Assembly: GCF_000013645.1 (NCBI RefSeq) | Contig: NC_007951.1 | Location: forward strand, 2,108,001-2,172,000 | Length of the DNA stretch: 64,000 nt | Direction: 5' to 3' | From: Paraburkholderia xenovorans LB400 | Lineage (GTDB): Bacteria; Pseudomonadota; Gammaproteobacteria; Burkholderiales; Burkholderiaceae | In this document: positions 1-7,531 of the stretch, piece after piece | How the letters are laid out: each line of letters opens with the position of its first letter | How positions within the stretch are numbered: the first letter of the stretch is position 1 | Notes under the pieces: model-generated | Database searches by the model: none | What the model saw: only the letters and a program-made list of their open reading frames with translations | What the model was told of the DNA's origin: nothing | Position numbers and translations under genes: made by a program

Positions 1-2
1 GT

Positions 3-437
3 ACCACCGACCTCGTGCAGCGGTTGCAGGTCGCGCGCCGCGAACTCGCTCTGGAGTCCGCCATCAACCGGCTGGATCGCTTCGATTTGGTCATCCTGGA
101 CGATTTCGCCTATGTCAGCAAGGATCAGGCCGAGACGTCGGTCCTGTTCGAGCTCATCAGCGCCAGATATGAACGCCGTTCTCTTTGCATAACAGCAAAT
201 CAACCGTTCGGCGAATGGGACAAGGTCTTCCCCGACCGGGCCATGACGGTGGCCGCCGTCGACCGGCTGGTCCATCACTCGACCATCTTTGAGCTGAACG
301 TCGAAAGCTACCGTCGCCGTACGGCCCTGCAGCGCAAGCAGCAGGAACCGGGACGCCCGGCCAGTCGCGCGACACCAAAGAACGTTGGCGTGCCACCGAC
401 ACAGGAGGATCAGCACGGCATTGACCTCACCAACTGA
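3..437 (+). CDS. istB: IstB-like transposition helper ATPase, C-terminal part
   Basis: The frame is already open at the window edge (first full codon at 3), so this is the C-terminal part of IstB, the AAA+ ATPase that works with the IstA transposase in IS21-family transposition. About 35 residues in is a Walker B motif, LVILDDF, followed by the sensor region with LCITANQPFGEW and the C-terminal lid ending in a basic tail. The internal GTG at 15 is not the real start. Roughly the first 100 residues, including the Walker A loop, are outside the window. The call rests on these motifs and on the IS21-type repeats directly downstream. Confidence 0.88.
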   Translation, partial: TTDLVQRLQVARRELALESAINRLDRFDLVILDDFAYVSKDQAETSVLFELISARYERRSLCITANQPFGEWDKVFPDRAMTVAAVDRLVHHSTIFELNVESYRRRTALQRKQQEPGRPASRATPKNVGVPPTQEDQHGIDLTN

Positions 438-452
438 CCCGCTGTCTCATCC

Positions 453-759
453 TGATTGACGCGCGGCTCGCAGGTAAAGCTAGCCGGCGTCAATCAACCC
501 ATCACCTTCCACGCCACCCCATTCTCATCCTGATTGTCGCGCAGCCAGAATACCTGCGGCGTCACACATTACACAGCAATCCTCAACGACGGAAGGCTTC
601 AGCTTGATTGTCGCGCGACACCCGCTCGCCCGCGTCAATCAACACCGCGCGTCAATCAACAAACGCTTGCCAGCGTCAATCAACATCGGCATCATCATTC
701 CTGCCGCGACATTCTCAACTTGATTGTCGCGCGTCTCTCATCCAGATTGTCGCGCCACA
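453..759. repeat. IS21 multiple terminal repeats, both orientations
   Basis: Short repeats crowd the space after istB. The motif TGATTGTCGCGC or a close variant starts at 453 (TGATTGACGCG), 531, 605, 721 and 744 (as AGATTGTCGCGCC). Its counterpart GCGTCAATCA occurs at 487-496, 632-641, 649-658 and 673-682. IS21-family elements carry several such internal repeats at each end as transposase binding sites. Nine copies in about 300 bp is dense for one end, and some may belong to a second overlapping element end. Confidence 0.7.
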
Positions 760-1004
760 GTAAGAGCCCCGACCAGATAAATCTGATGACGCTGCATAGC
801 TCGAAAGGATTGGAGTTCCAAGCTGTCATCATGGTAGGGCTGGAGAACGGAGTGTTCCCCAGTGGCTTCGACAGGACCGACGAGCAGCTGGAAGAGGCGG
901 CTCGTCTGTTCTATGTAGGCGTGACGCGCGCCAAGACACAGATTCACCTGACCTATGATTCAGATGAGTCGCCGTTGATTACGTCCATAAGGGAGGCGGC
1001 CTAG
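760..1004 (+). pseudogene. UvrD/Rep-like superfamily 1 helicase, C-terminal stump
   Basis: About 80 codons encode the end of a UvrD/Rep/PcrA-type helicase. They include motif V (LMTLHSSKGLEF) and motif VI (ARLFYVGVTRAK with its conserved arginine). Everything upstream, including the Walker A and B motifs, is missing, and the sequence begins directly at the IS21 tip. The frame runs back into IS21 end DNA, so any translated product would be a meaningless fusion. I see it as a helicase gene truncated by IS21 insertion. Which helicase is unknown; UvrD-like proteins of defence systems such as Gabija GajB share these motifs, but the stump is too short to decide. Confidence 0.8.
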
Positions 1005-1249
1005 TTGAATCGACTTTCAAAGTCCGACCGGTGATCGGCCCAGCCACGACCATATGTGGCTACAGTAAGCGATCAAAGAGAGGCGGGGCAGTGTTGGACT
1101 ACTTCAACGGCAGAGAATGGCTGACCTTGCTGTGCCGATGCGGCGACTTCAATTAATAGCGAAGCGCCGAATCAGCCTTCCACAAACCTCGCTGGGATTT
1201 CGTTGAAAATTGCCGGACGTATCCGAAGAGACAAACTGAGATTTCAAGT

Positions 1250-1990
1250 ATGCCAAGACCTGAGATTGACCTTCGGCGAGACGATTTTCTCCTCGGGGAT
1301 TTCCGAAATCTGGATAGGCTAGCAAAGGTCGAACATCCGGGTAGAGATGAAGTCAGACTCCATGCTGCGACAATACGGAGGCTCCTGCTGGACGGAGAGT
1401 TAGGAGCTGCTGCCGGTCGGCGAGGGTTGCCGCTCAAATTTGCGGTTCCCGATTCCCAGCCGCTTGTTCGGTCAGCGCGTGAGGGGCATGTTGGTCAGTT
1501 TTGCTTGATGGGAATGTCTGGGTATGGAAATCTTACGGCGTATATGTCACCAGGTCCTGGCGGCTACGACTCCATTGCCGAGGAGTTCGATCCGAACAAC
1601 GTTGTCCGTCTCAATTTGGCGAAATTCCTCGGCCAACAGGTGGCATTCTGTACCGGTGTGTTTCTTACGCGGCATGACGTGATCGCTTATGTAGCAAACA
1701 AGGTTGCCGGTGTTCACTACGACACCTCTACGACGGGGCGTCTTGACGAAGCCAAGATGCGTGCCCTCGGTGAGTTGATGGACCGCTTTCACATTCGCGC
1801 GGAAGGGGGATCGCTACTCTTGTACTCAGGTCCGCGCACTGCCAAAACCGAACCGACAGGCTTCAGATACGAGCCTGACTCTATCGGCGGAGTGTTCTTG
1901 GAGCTTCTCGCGTGTGTCACGTACATTTTGGAGAGTGAATGCGTCCTCGTGCTCAGACGGAGCATCGAGCGAGACCTCTTGCGACACTGA
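1250..1990 (+). CDS. Hypothetical protein in island
   Basis: A 246-residue soluble protein that I do not recognise. It has no signal peptide or obvious membrane segment. The N-terminal third is charged and probably helical. The middle holds a glycine/proline-rich stretch (GPGGYDSIAEEF) and then a hydrophobic block, FCTGVFLTRHDVIAYVANKVAGVHYD, given here only by its ends at about residues 137-161. The ATG at 1250 follows AAGTATGCC context without a strong Shine-Dalgarno sequence. Codon use is less GC-biased than in the core genes to the right, which fits island cargo. It lies between the helicase stump and the insertion-sequence nest with no operon partner. Confidence 0.55.
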   Translation: MPRPEIDLRRDDFLLGDFRNLDRLAKVEHPGRDEVRLHAATIRRLLLDGELGAAAGRRGLPLKFAVPDSQPLVRSAREGHVGQFCLMGMSGYGNLTAYMSPGPGGYDSIAEEFDPNNVVRLNLAKFLGQQVAFCTGVFLTRHDVIAYVANKVAGVHYDTSTTGRLDEAKMRALGELMDRFHIRAEGGSLLLYSGPRTAKTEPTGFRYEPDSIGGVFLELLACVTYILESECVLVLRRSIERDLLRH

Positions 1991-2600
1991 CATGCTGATT
2001 TGTCGTGTGGCATAGTGCGAGCAGTGTTACAACGGGCGGGGAGCGATGGACACCCTGCGGGATGGCTCGTCGACCGCCGTAAATTCGCAAATGCACGATA
2101 CCTGTAGCGAGACACTGAACGCACGGGTTCGTTAGCGTGACGCGTTTGTATCCGTTTTTCCATATCATTCCGCCTACCCGTGGGGGCAAGGTTTGGGGTA
2201 AGAGGGCACCCCCTCATTGAGTAATTCCCTGTGGGGCGGCCCCCAGGGGTACTATGCAATTCCGACCTGGATCTGGCTCTGTGAATTGAGGCGTCGGCGC
2301 CCGCAGGCTTTAATCGGACCGCATTGGAAAATGCTTTGCGGTATCGATGACGGTATTGCCAACAACAATGGTCTCGAGGTACTTCATCTTTGGGACTGCT
2401 TTAACAGGGTTGGTAGTGGATATCCGATGGGGTCCGCGGAGCCGCGGCAAGTACCGGAGGTATTTTTCGGTATCCTTGGCGGTATCGTCGATATTTGAAC
2501 TAGCTGCTTCCCTGTCCAGATAAGGTTGCAGCCATCGGGTTGACAATCGAGTGGGTATGGCTCAGGTTTGCTTGGTTGATCCTGCGGGGGGCGTCCCGGA
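1991..2600. other. Non-coding island stretch between unknown gene and IS256
   Basis: About 610 bp with no convincing gene. Open frames exist on both strands but have no recognisable protein features or ribosome-binding sites. The DNA is relatively AT-rich for this window, and the short element GGTAT recurs between 2340 and 2490. The right border is the left end of the IS256-family element at about 2601. Confidence 0.5.
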
Positions 2601-2842
2601 TTTTGTGTAAACGGGTTTTGGTTTAGCCCTGAGCCATGCGGTCTTCGAACTGAATGGTGAACCGGTTTAAGGCTGCTTTCCAGTCTCTGATCGGCATCGT
2701 CCATTTCTTGCTGATGTTGTTCAATGCCAGTTAGAACAGTTTGGTGACGGCTTCGTCGGTCGGAAACGAACTACGCGTTTTGATCACTTTGCGCAGGCTC
2801 ATGTTGATCGATTCGATCGCGTTGGTAACCGGCATGATATAG

Positions 2843-3029
2843 CCGGTGCCTCACGGTCCCGCGCCGTGCATTTCTGGCGTATGGTGTGACCATCCGGGAC
2901 AAGGGGCACCGGGGAGCACTTCGGGTGGGCAGGCCGTTGTTATACGATGAGCCGCGAGCTCGTGTTAGTAGTTGGCCGCCCCTGCGACCCGCCCGGTTGC
3001 GCTGCGAGCGCGAATCCGTAGTTGTCGTG
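2843..3029 (+). ncRNA. Candidate IS110 bridge RNA
   Basis: The left non-coding end folds by eye into three domains. Domain 1 is closed by 2843-2850 with 2905-2912 (8 bp) and 2856-2861 with 2895-2900 (6 bp), and contains small hairpins such as 2881-2893. Domain 2 is closed by 2927-2935 with 2974-2981 around an inner hairpin (2949-2961). Domain 3 is closed by 2983-2988 with 3024-3029 around an inner hairpin (2999-3011). In domain 2, TTATACGA (2940-2947) is complementary to the right half of the occupied target and GTTGG (2971-2975) equals the left half. In domain 3, CCGGTT (2993-2998) is complementary to the element's left end and ATCCGTA (3014-3020) equals the joined right-end/left-end junction. 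This is the guide logic known for IS110 bridge RNAs. The exact RNA ends are inferred. Confidence 0.72.
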
Positions 3030-3041
3030 CTGTCCCACCGG

Positions 3042-3066
3042 CTCCCAACATTCATCTGAATGGGAG
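3042..3066 (+). promoter_or_regulatory. Hairpin overlapping the IS110 transposase ribosome-binding site
   Basis: Two mutually exclusive hairpins can form here. In one, CTCCCA (3042-3047) pairs with TGGGAG (3061-3066), burying the GGGAG Shine-Dalgarno sequence of the transposase. In the other, CATTCA (3049-3054) pairs with TGAATG (3057-3062), leaving GGAG exposed. The ATG follows at 3074. The pairing is visible in the sequence; a role in limiting transposase translation is my inference. Confidence 0.45.
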
Positions 3067-3073
3067 AACGGTT

Positions 3074-4312
3074 ATGCGAATCGTAGGACTGGATGTTTCG
3101 CGCTCCGTGGCCGAGATCGCGTATCTGGAGGACGGCGTGCTGCATGCTGGTGGCCGTGCCGGGCTCAGACGCGACGAACTGGAGCGCTTTGCCGCAAGCC
3201 TGCGCAGCACCGATCATGTGGTGCTCGAAGCGACGGGCAATACCGCCGCCATCGTCAACGTACTGCGCCCTCGCGTCGCGCGTGTCGCAATTGCGAATCC
3301 ACTGCTGGTACGGCTCATCGCCGAGGCACGCGTCAAGACGGACAAGATTGATGCGGCAGTGCTGGCCCAACTGTACGCAAGCCATTTCCTGCCGGAAGTC
3401 TGGATGCCCGACGAGAGCACCCTGGCGCTACGCCGACAGGTCTCGCGCCGGTCACAACTCGTGCGGCAACGCACGAGGCTGAAGAACGAAGTTCATGCGG
3501 TGCTGGCTGCGCATCTGATCGAGCGGTGCCCCGCTACTGATCTGTTCGGCAGGAAGGGACGCGTATGGCTCACGGCACAACCGCTGCCGATGGACGAGCG
3601 TCTGGGCGTCGAGCAACGCTTGCGGGAGCTGGACCGTCTTGGGGAGGATCTGCACGAGGTCGACAAGGCCCTGGCGCAAGCCAGTATCGGCGACGAGCGG
3701 TTGCGCAGGCTGCTGACCATCACCGGCGTCAATGCCACTGTGGCAATCGGCCTGCTGTCGGCAATCGGCGCCGTTGAACGGTTTCCCAATCCGGAGAAGC
3801 TGGTGAGCTACTTCGGGCTGAACCCGTCGGTCTATCAGTCGGGCCCAACGCCCGCCAGGCACGGTCACATCACCAAGCGGGGACGTTCGTACGCGCGAGG
3901 ATTGCTCGTCGAGGCAGCCTGGGGCGCAGCACAGGCGCCCGGCCCTCTGCGCGCTTTCTTCCTGCGCGTACGCGACCGTCGCGGCCAGCAGGTCGCCATT
4001 GTCGCGACGGCACGCAAACTGGCGGTCATCGTGTGGTACGTGCTCACGCGCAATGAGCCGTTCGCCTGGGATCGTCCAGCCCTGACCGCACACAAGCTGC
4101 GCGCCCTGGAGTTGCAGTCCGGCATGCCGGCACAACATGGCTCGCGCAAAGGATCGGCTGCCGCTTACAGCCTGAAGAGCGTACGCGACCAGGAACGGGC
4201 CATAGCCGAGCAGGCCGAGCGCACCTATCAACGCCTGTTCTCACGATGGAAGCAGACGCGTCCCAACAAACGCGAGGTACCACTGGTGTGGCCGGGAACG
4301 CCGACCTCATAA
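3074..4312 (+). CDS. IS110-family transposase
   Basis: A 412-residue transposase/recombinase that would cut and rejoin DNA guided by the bridge RNA. The N-terminal RuvC-like DEDD domain shows its acidic residues in RIVGLDVS, VLEATGN and KTDKIDA (residues 5-100). The C-terminal transposase-20 domain shows TGVNATVAIGLLSAIG, a helix-hairpin-like segment, and RHGHITKRGRSYARG with the catalytic serine. The ATG at 3074 is chosen because it begins the conserved DEDD domain and has GGGAGAACGG just upstream; an upstream in-frame ATG at 2972 lies inside the candidate RNA. The gene looks intact, so the element may still be active. Confidence 0.9.
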   Translation: MRIVGLDVSRSVAEIAYLEDGVLHAGGRAGLRRDELERFAASLRSTDHVVLEATGNTAAIVNVLRPRVARVAIANPLLVRLIAEARVKTDKIDAAVLAQLYASHFLPEVWMPDESTLALRRQVSRRSQLVRQRTRLKNEVHAVLAAHLIERCPATDLFGRKGRVWLTAQPLPMDERLGVEQRLRELDRLGEDLHEVDKALAQASIGDERLRRLLTITGVNATVAIGLLSAIGAVERFPNPEKLVSYFGLNPSVYQSGPTPARHGHITKRGRSYARGLLVEAAWGAAQAPGPLRAFFLRVRDRRGQQVAIVATARKLAVIVWYVLTRNEPFAWDRPALTAHKLRALELQSGMPAQHGSRKGSAAAYSLKSVRDQERAIAEQAERTYQRLFSRWKQTRPNKREVPLVWPGTPTS

Positions 4313-4953
4313 AAATATCAAGCAGGGGCTTGTCGATTTCATCCGTCGTATAAATCACCTTGCGGATCTCCGGCGGGTAGTCGAAGAACGGTATCACCCG
4401 AGCCCAGTTGCGCCGCCAGCTTTGACCGACTGACGGGTAGTCCTTGTCCCATTTGGCCTCGAAGGCGTTCAGCATCTGCTCGGCCACCTCGACGGTCGAT
4501 GAGGTGTAAATCGTCTTCAGATCGGCGGCCACTTCGCGCTGCAGTTTCCACGACACGAAGTTCAGGCTGTTGCGCACCATATGCACGATACACAACTGCA
4601 CAGCCGCCTTCGGATAGACCGCTTCAATCGCTTCTGGAAAGCCCTTGAGCCCGTCCACACAGGCAATAAAGATGTCCTGCACGCCGCGCGTCTTCAGCTC
4701 GGTGACCACCTGTAGCCAGAACTTGGCGCCCTCGGTCTGGGCGATCCACAGCCCCAGGACTTCCTTGTGTCCGTCCATGTTCACGCCGATTGAGGTAGGC
4801 TGAAGAAGGTGGAGATCAATGTTTCGTAGAATGAGCGAAACGGAGATCAAATGAATCGTAAGCGCGCGATCTAGCACACCGAGTTCATAGGGGTGCATGG
4901 AGGTTGACGTGCCAGGCGGCGGCGCATCGATCGGCAAGGCGACCAGATCAAGC

Positions 4954-6534
4954 TCAACGAGCGGCGGTGGTCAGTTTTGCAAGGTGGAACGGCAAGAGGT
5001 CGGTCACGTCAGCATCCGGTTCGCGCTTCGGTAGTTCGGTGAGTACGTGCACGAGGTAGGCGTAGGGTTCGACGTTGCAAGCCCTGCAGGTCAGCATAAG
5101 ACTGTAGATCATGGCGCTTGCCTTCGCGCCGGCAACCGTGTCACTGAACAGCCATGAATTTCTGCCGGTACAGAATGGACGGATGTCTCGCTCGATGACG
5201 TTATTGTCGATGGGGGCCAGCCCGTCGCTCACGTAGCGACACAGATACGTCCACTGGTTTCGCGTGTATGAGATTGCCTTGCCCAGCAGACTTTCTGGCA
5301 GGACTTGCGGTGCCTGGTCGTCCAGCCACTTTCTGAATGCTTCGAGTAGTGGCACGCTGTGTTGCTGACGCAGGCGGTATGTGTAGTCAGCGCGCGTCTC
5401 GCCTTCGGGCAGATCGGCTTTGGTGAGCGTTTCGACCTGATACAGCGCCTTGAAGTATTCCAGCGCCTGCGCGGCACGGCCACCGGGTTTCTTCATGCCC
5501 TTGAGCGCTTCAACGAAGGCGCGACGGGCGTGAGCCAGGCAGCCGAAGTGCGTGGGGCCTTCGAGTGTGCGCCAGGCGGCATAGCCATCCGTCATCAGCA
5601 GGCCTTGATAGCCCGCGAGGAACGCTTGAGGATATTCCTGCCCGCGCCCCGGCTGGTAGTCGAACAGCACAACCGGCTGCGTGCTGCCGTCGGCACTGCG
5701 ATATGTCCACATATACGAGGTGCTCTGCGCAGCACGGCCGGGTTCCTTGAGTACCTGCACCGTTGTCTCGTCACCGTGAATCAGCGGTTGCGACAGCAGT
5801 GTCCTGTGTAGAGCCTCATAGAGCCGGCTATAGTGCAGCTCGGCGGGCCGGATGATCCAGTTGGCCAGTGTGCCGCGTCCAACTTCAATGTCGGCGCGCC
5901 CCAATGCGTTGGCCATCCGGTATAGCGGTGTTCCGTCGACATACTTGCCGGCAGTCACGGTGGCGATCATCGCCGCACTCGCGTTGCTGCCCGGCAATGG
6001 CTGCGCCGGCATCGGTGAGGTGATCACCGGCGTGCGTTCGGCGTGGCGCTCGCAGTGCCGGCACGCGTACTTGAAACGTACATGCTGCAGCACCGAGGCC
6101 TTCGCCTCGATATGCAGCTGTTCGCTGATCTCTTCACCCATACGGTGAAGCTCGTGTGCGCAGCACGGACATATCTTCTGGTCATCAGGCAGGTCGTATT
6201 CGATGCGCTGACGTGGCAGATGGGCCGGTAGCGGTTTGCGCCCAGGACTGCGCCGTGGCGGTTGCGGCGCATCGGGCAGGCCAGTATCGGGCAGTGTGAA
6301 GGTGTCGGCAGCGACGTCCGCGTCATGCGCTTCGGTCGCAGCGATCTGCTCAGCCTCGTCGAACACACGATCGCGTAGCCTCTCACTGCTCGGGGCGAAA
6401 CGTTGGCTCTGCGCCAGGCGGAACTGCTCCTCTAGTTGGGCAATACGTTCGCCCAGCTGCTGGTTGCGTGACTCCAGTTCACGGATATAGGCCTGGGCGG
6501 CGGGCGGCAATCGGGAGAAGTCGTCTTCATTCAT
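4954..6534 (-). CDS. tnpC: IS66-family transposase TnpC
   Basis: The 526-residue DDE transposase of the IS66 element. The N-terminal 60 residues form a predicted leucine-rich coiled coil (AYIRELESRNQQLGERIAQLEEQ region). A zinc-binding segment follows (CPCCAHELH and a second Cys pair in YACRHCERH at about 120-170). The catalytic core contains HGDETTVQVLKEPG and LLMTDGYAAW with its aspartates, and the C-terminal signature DNNVIERDIRPF carries the glutamate. The stop at 4954 is about 95 bp from the left tip. The protein is full length for the family and seems intact. Confidence 0.93.
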   Translation of the reverse strand: MNEDDFSRLPPAAQAYIRELESRNQQLGERIAQLEEQFRLAQSQRFAPSSERLRDRVFDEAEQIAATEAHDADVAADTFTLPDTGLPDAPQPPRRSPGRKPLPAHLPRQRIEYDLPDDQKICPCCAHELHRMGEEISEQLHIEAKASVLQHVRFKYACRHCERHAERTPVITSPMPAQPLPGSNASAAMIATVTAGKYVDGTPLYRMANALGRADIEVGRGTLANWIIRPAELHYSRLYEALHRTLLSQPLIHGDETTVQVLKEPGRAAQSTSYMWTYRSADGSTQPVVLFDYQPGRGQEYPQAFLAGYQGLLMTDGYAAWRTLEGPTHFGCLAHARRAFVEALKGMKKPGGRAAQALEYFKALYQVETLTKADLPEGETRADYTYRLRQQHSVPLLEAFRKWLDDQAPQVLPESLLGKAISYTRNQWTYLCRYVSDGLAPIDNNVIERDIRPFCTGRNSWLFSDTVAGAKASAMIYSLMLTCRACNVEPYAYLVHVLTELPKREPDADVTDLLPFHLAKLTTAAR

Positions 6535-6623
6535 GCTCCCAGGATAGTCGAATGCCGCGCGCTACAGGTTTACGGAGATTTGTAACAGTCCCTCGCGCGC
6601 GTTGCTGGCCGGCAGGCCGGTCA

Positions 6624-6977
6624 TTAGCTGGCGTGGCGGTACCGCCGCGCCGGATGACGGCACATTGCCTCGATGTCGATACCCTCGAGCAGCCAGCGTA
6701 GCTGCTCGGTCGTCAGTTCGATCACCGCCTGTTGCCGACGCGGCCAGATGAAGTGATCTTCTTCCAGACGCCGCAACATCAGCCAGAAACCGTTGCGCTC
6801 GTAAAGTAGCAGCTTGATCCGGTTGCGTCTGCGGTTGTGGAAGGCGTACACGGCACGCGCAAACGGGTCCAGTTGCATGGATTGCTCGACCAGCGTCACC
6901 AGACTGTTGATGCCTGCCCGGAAGTCGATTGGCTCGCGGTGCAGGAACACCTTCAAATCAGCTTCGAAGCGAAACAT
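6624..6977 (-). CDS. tnpB: IS66-family accessory protein TnpB
   Basis: A 117-residue protein of the Orf2 family that IS66 elements need for transposition together with TnpA and TnpC. The sequence begins MFRFEADLKVFLHREPIDFR and contains the conserved RRRNRIKLLLYERNGFWL block and a tryptophan-rich C-terminal half. The ATG at 6977 overlaps the tnpA stop by one base in a TGATG arrangement, suggesting coupled translation. Its biochemical role is not established. It is unrelated to the RNA-guided TnpB of IS200/IS605 despite the shared name. Confidence 0.92.
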   Translation of the reverse strand: MFRFEADLKVFLHREPIDFRAGINSLVTLVEQSMQLDPFARAVYAFHNRRRNRIKLLLYERNGFWLMLRRLEEDHFIWPRRQQAVIELTTEQLRWLLEGIDIEAMCRHPARRYRHAS

Positions 6978-7444
6978 CAGCGCCGTCCCAGTGCCGCGAT
7001 CATGGCGCTCACGAGCGCGGCGTCGCGTTCCGAGCATTCGAGCTCAAGCTTTACGCCATTGGGCAACTGGGCCGACAGCCATGCTGACGCTGGTGAGCGC
7101 GAAGACAGATGCGATGACCGCTGTTCTGGCTGCATGCGCACAGAATGCATCGACGCAGGCGCCGGCGCCGTATCGGCGATGGCGACGACCGGCACGAACG
7201 CCGACGGTGAAGCGGCCATGCCGTCGTTGCTCATGCGCGTTTGCGCCTGCCGATGCAGCCGAACCCATTTACGCAGTTGATTGGCGTTCACCCCGGCCTT
7301 CAACGCCAGACCGGACAATGACGCACCGGGCTGCTCGCAGGCCTCGACCAGCCGCCGCTTGCCTAGAGGATCGAAGCTGCGCTTGCCACCCACGCCAACG
7401 CGGGTCACCCGCAGGGGCAAAAATGAAAGGTCATCCTGGGTCAT
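6977..7444 (-). CDS. tnpA: IS66-family DNA-binding accessory protein TnpA
   Basis: A 155-residue protein with an N-terminal helix-turn-helix of the transposase-8 type (KRRLVEACEQPGASLSGLALKAGVNANQLRKW region, residues about 28-62). A variable linker follows, then a C-terminal block (LSAQLPNGVKLELECSERD) typical of IS66 Orf1. The start at 7444 (MTQDDL) is preferred over an upstream in-frame codon at 7501 because it matches the family start and lies closer to the inverted repeat. The stop overlaps tnpB by one base. Confidence 0.85.
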   Translation of the reverse strand: MTQDDLSFLPLRVTRVGVGGKRSFDPLGKRRLVEACEQPGASLSGLALKAGVNANQLRKWVRLHRQAQTRMSNDGMAASPSAFVPVVAIADTAPAPASMHSVRMQPEQRSSHLSSRSPASAWLSAQLPNGVKLELECSERDAALVSAMIAALGRR

Positions 7445-7531
7445 AAATTGCGTCCGCAAGTTGTGAGTTGCGGACGCAATCGTGGATCTTGCTGGACTCA
7501 AAAGCTAGGTGGGGAAAATTTCGCGCTTACA

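Larger units (their letters stand above)
1..759 (+). mobile_element. IS21-family element, right-hand part
   Basis: The first 759 bases are the right portion of an IS21-family insertion sequence. The segment holds the end of istB followed by a non-coding terminal region built from repeated copies of a 10-12 bp motif, which is typical of IS21 ends. The probable right tip is the CA at 758-759, because read inwards from there the sequence starts TGTGGCGCGACAATC. The helicase fragment begins immediately afterwards. The istA gene and left end lie outside the window, so completeness cannot be judged. Confidence 0.75.
2827..4346 (+). mobile_element. IS110-family element inserted in IS256 transposase gene
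   Basis: The boundaries come from comparing the two IS256 flanks. The left flank ends GTTGGT at 2826 and the right flank resumes CGTATAAAT at 4347. The dinucleotide GT is present both before the left end (2825-2826) and at the right end (4345-4346), which is the duplicated core expected for this family. There are no terminal inverted repeats, as usual for IS110. The element is 1,520 bp: a 247-bp left non-coding end, a transposase gene, and a short 34-bp right end. The long left end is where IS110-group elements encode their bridge RNA. Confidence 0.88.
4858..7530 (-). mobile_element. IS66-family element inserted at the IS3 orfA start
   Basis: A 2,673-bp element with terminal inverted repeats GTAAGCGCG at 4858 and, inverted, CGCGCTTAC ending at 7530. 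An exact 8-bp duplication AATGAATC flanks it (4850-4857 and 7531-7538), the IS66 hallmark. It carries tnpA, tnpB and tnpC in that order on the minus strand with all three frames open, so it appears complete. The duplicated 8-mer contains the ATG of the IS3 orfA. The orfA coding sequence is therefore preserved, while its original Shine-Dalgarno sequence (GGAG at 4842-4845) has been left on the far side. Confidence 0.93.

Noticed and set aside
453..759. Possible CRISPR array in the repeat cluster after istB
   Set aside because: Repeats are only 10-12 bp, irregularly spaced and in both orientations, and they follow istB. They are IS21 end repeats.
1..2000. Calling the region an intact Gabija or other defence system
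   Set aside because: Only an 80-codon helicase end is present. No GajA-like or other partner gene is visible, so the claim cannot be supported.
2217..2704. Short open frames on both strands left of IS256
   Set aside because: No family resemblance, no ribosome-binding sites, and one overlaps the IS256 end itself.
6624..6977. IS66 TnpB as an RNA-guided nuclease of the IS200/IS605 TnpB type
   Set aside because: The protein is 117 residues with no RuvC motif. The shared name is historical and the families are unrelated.
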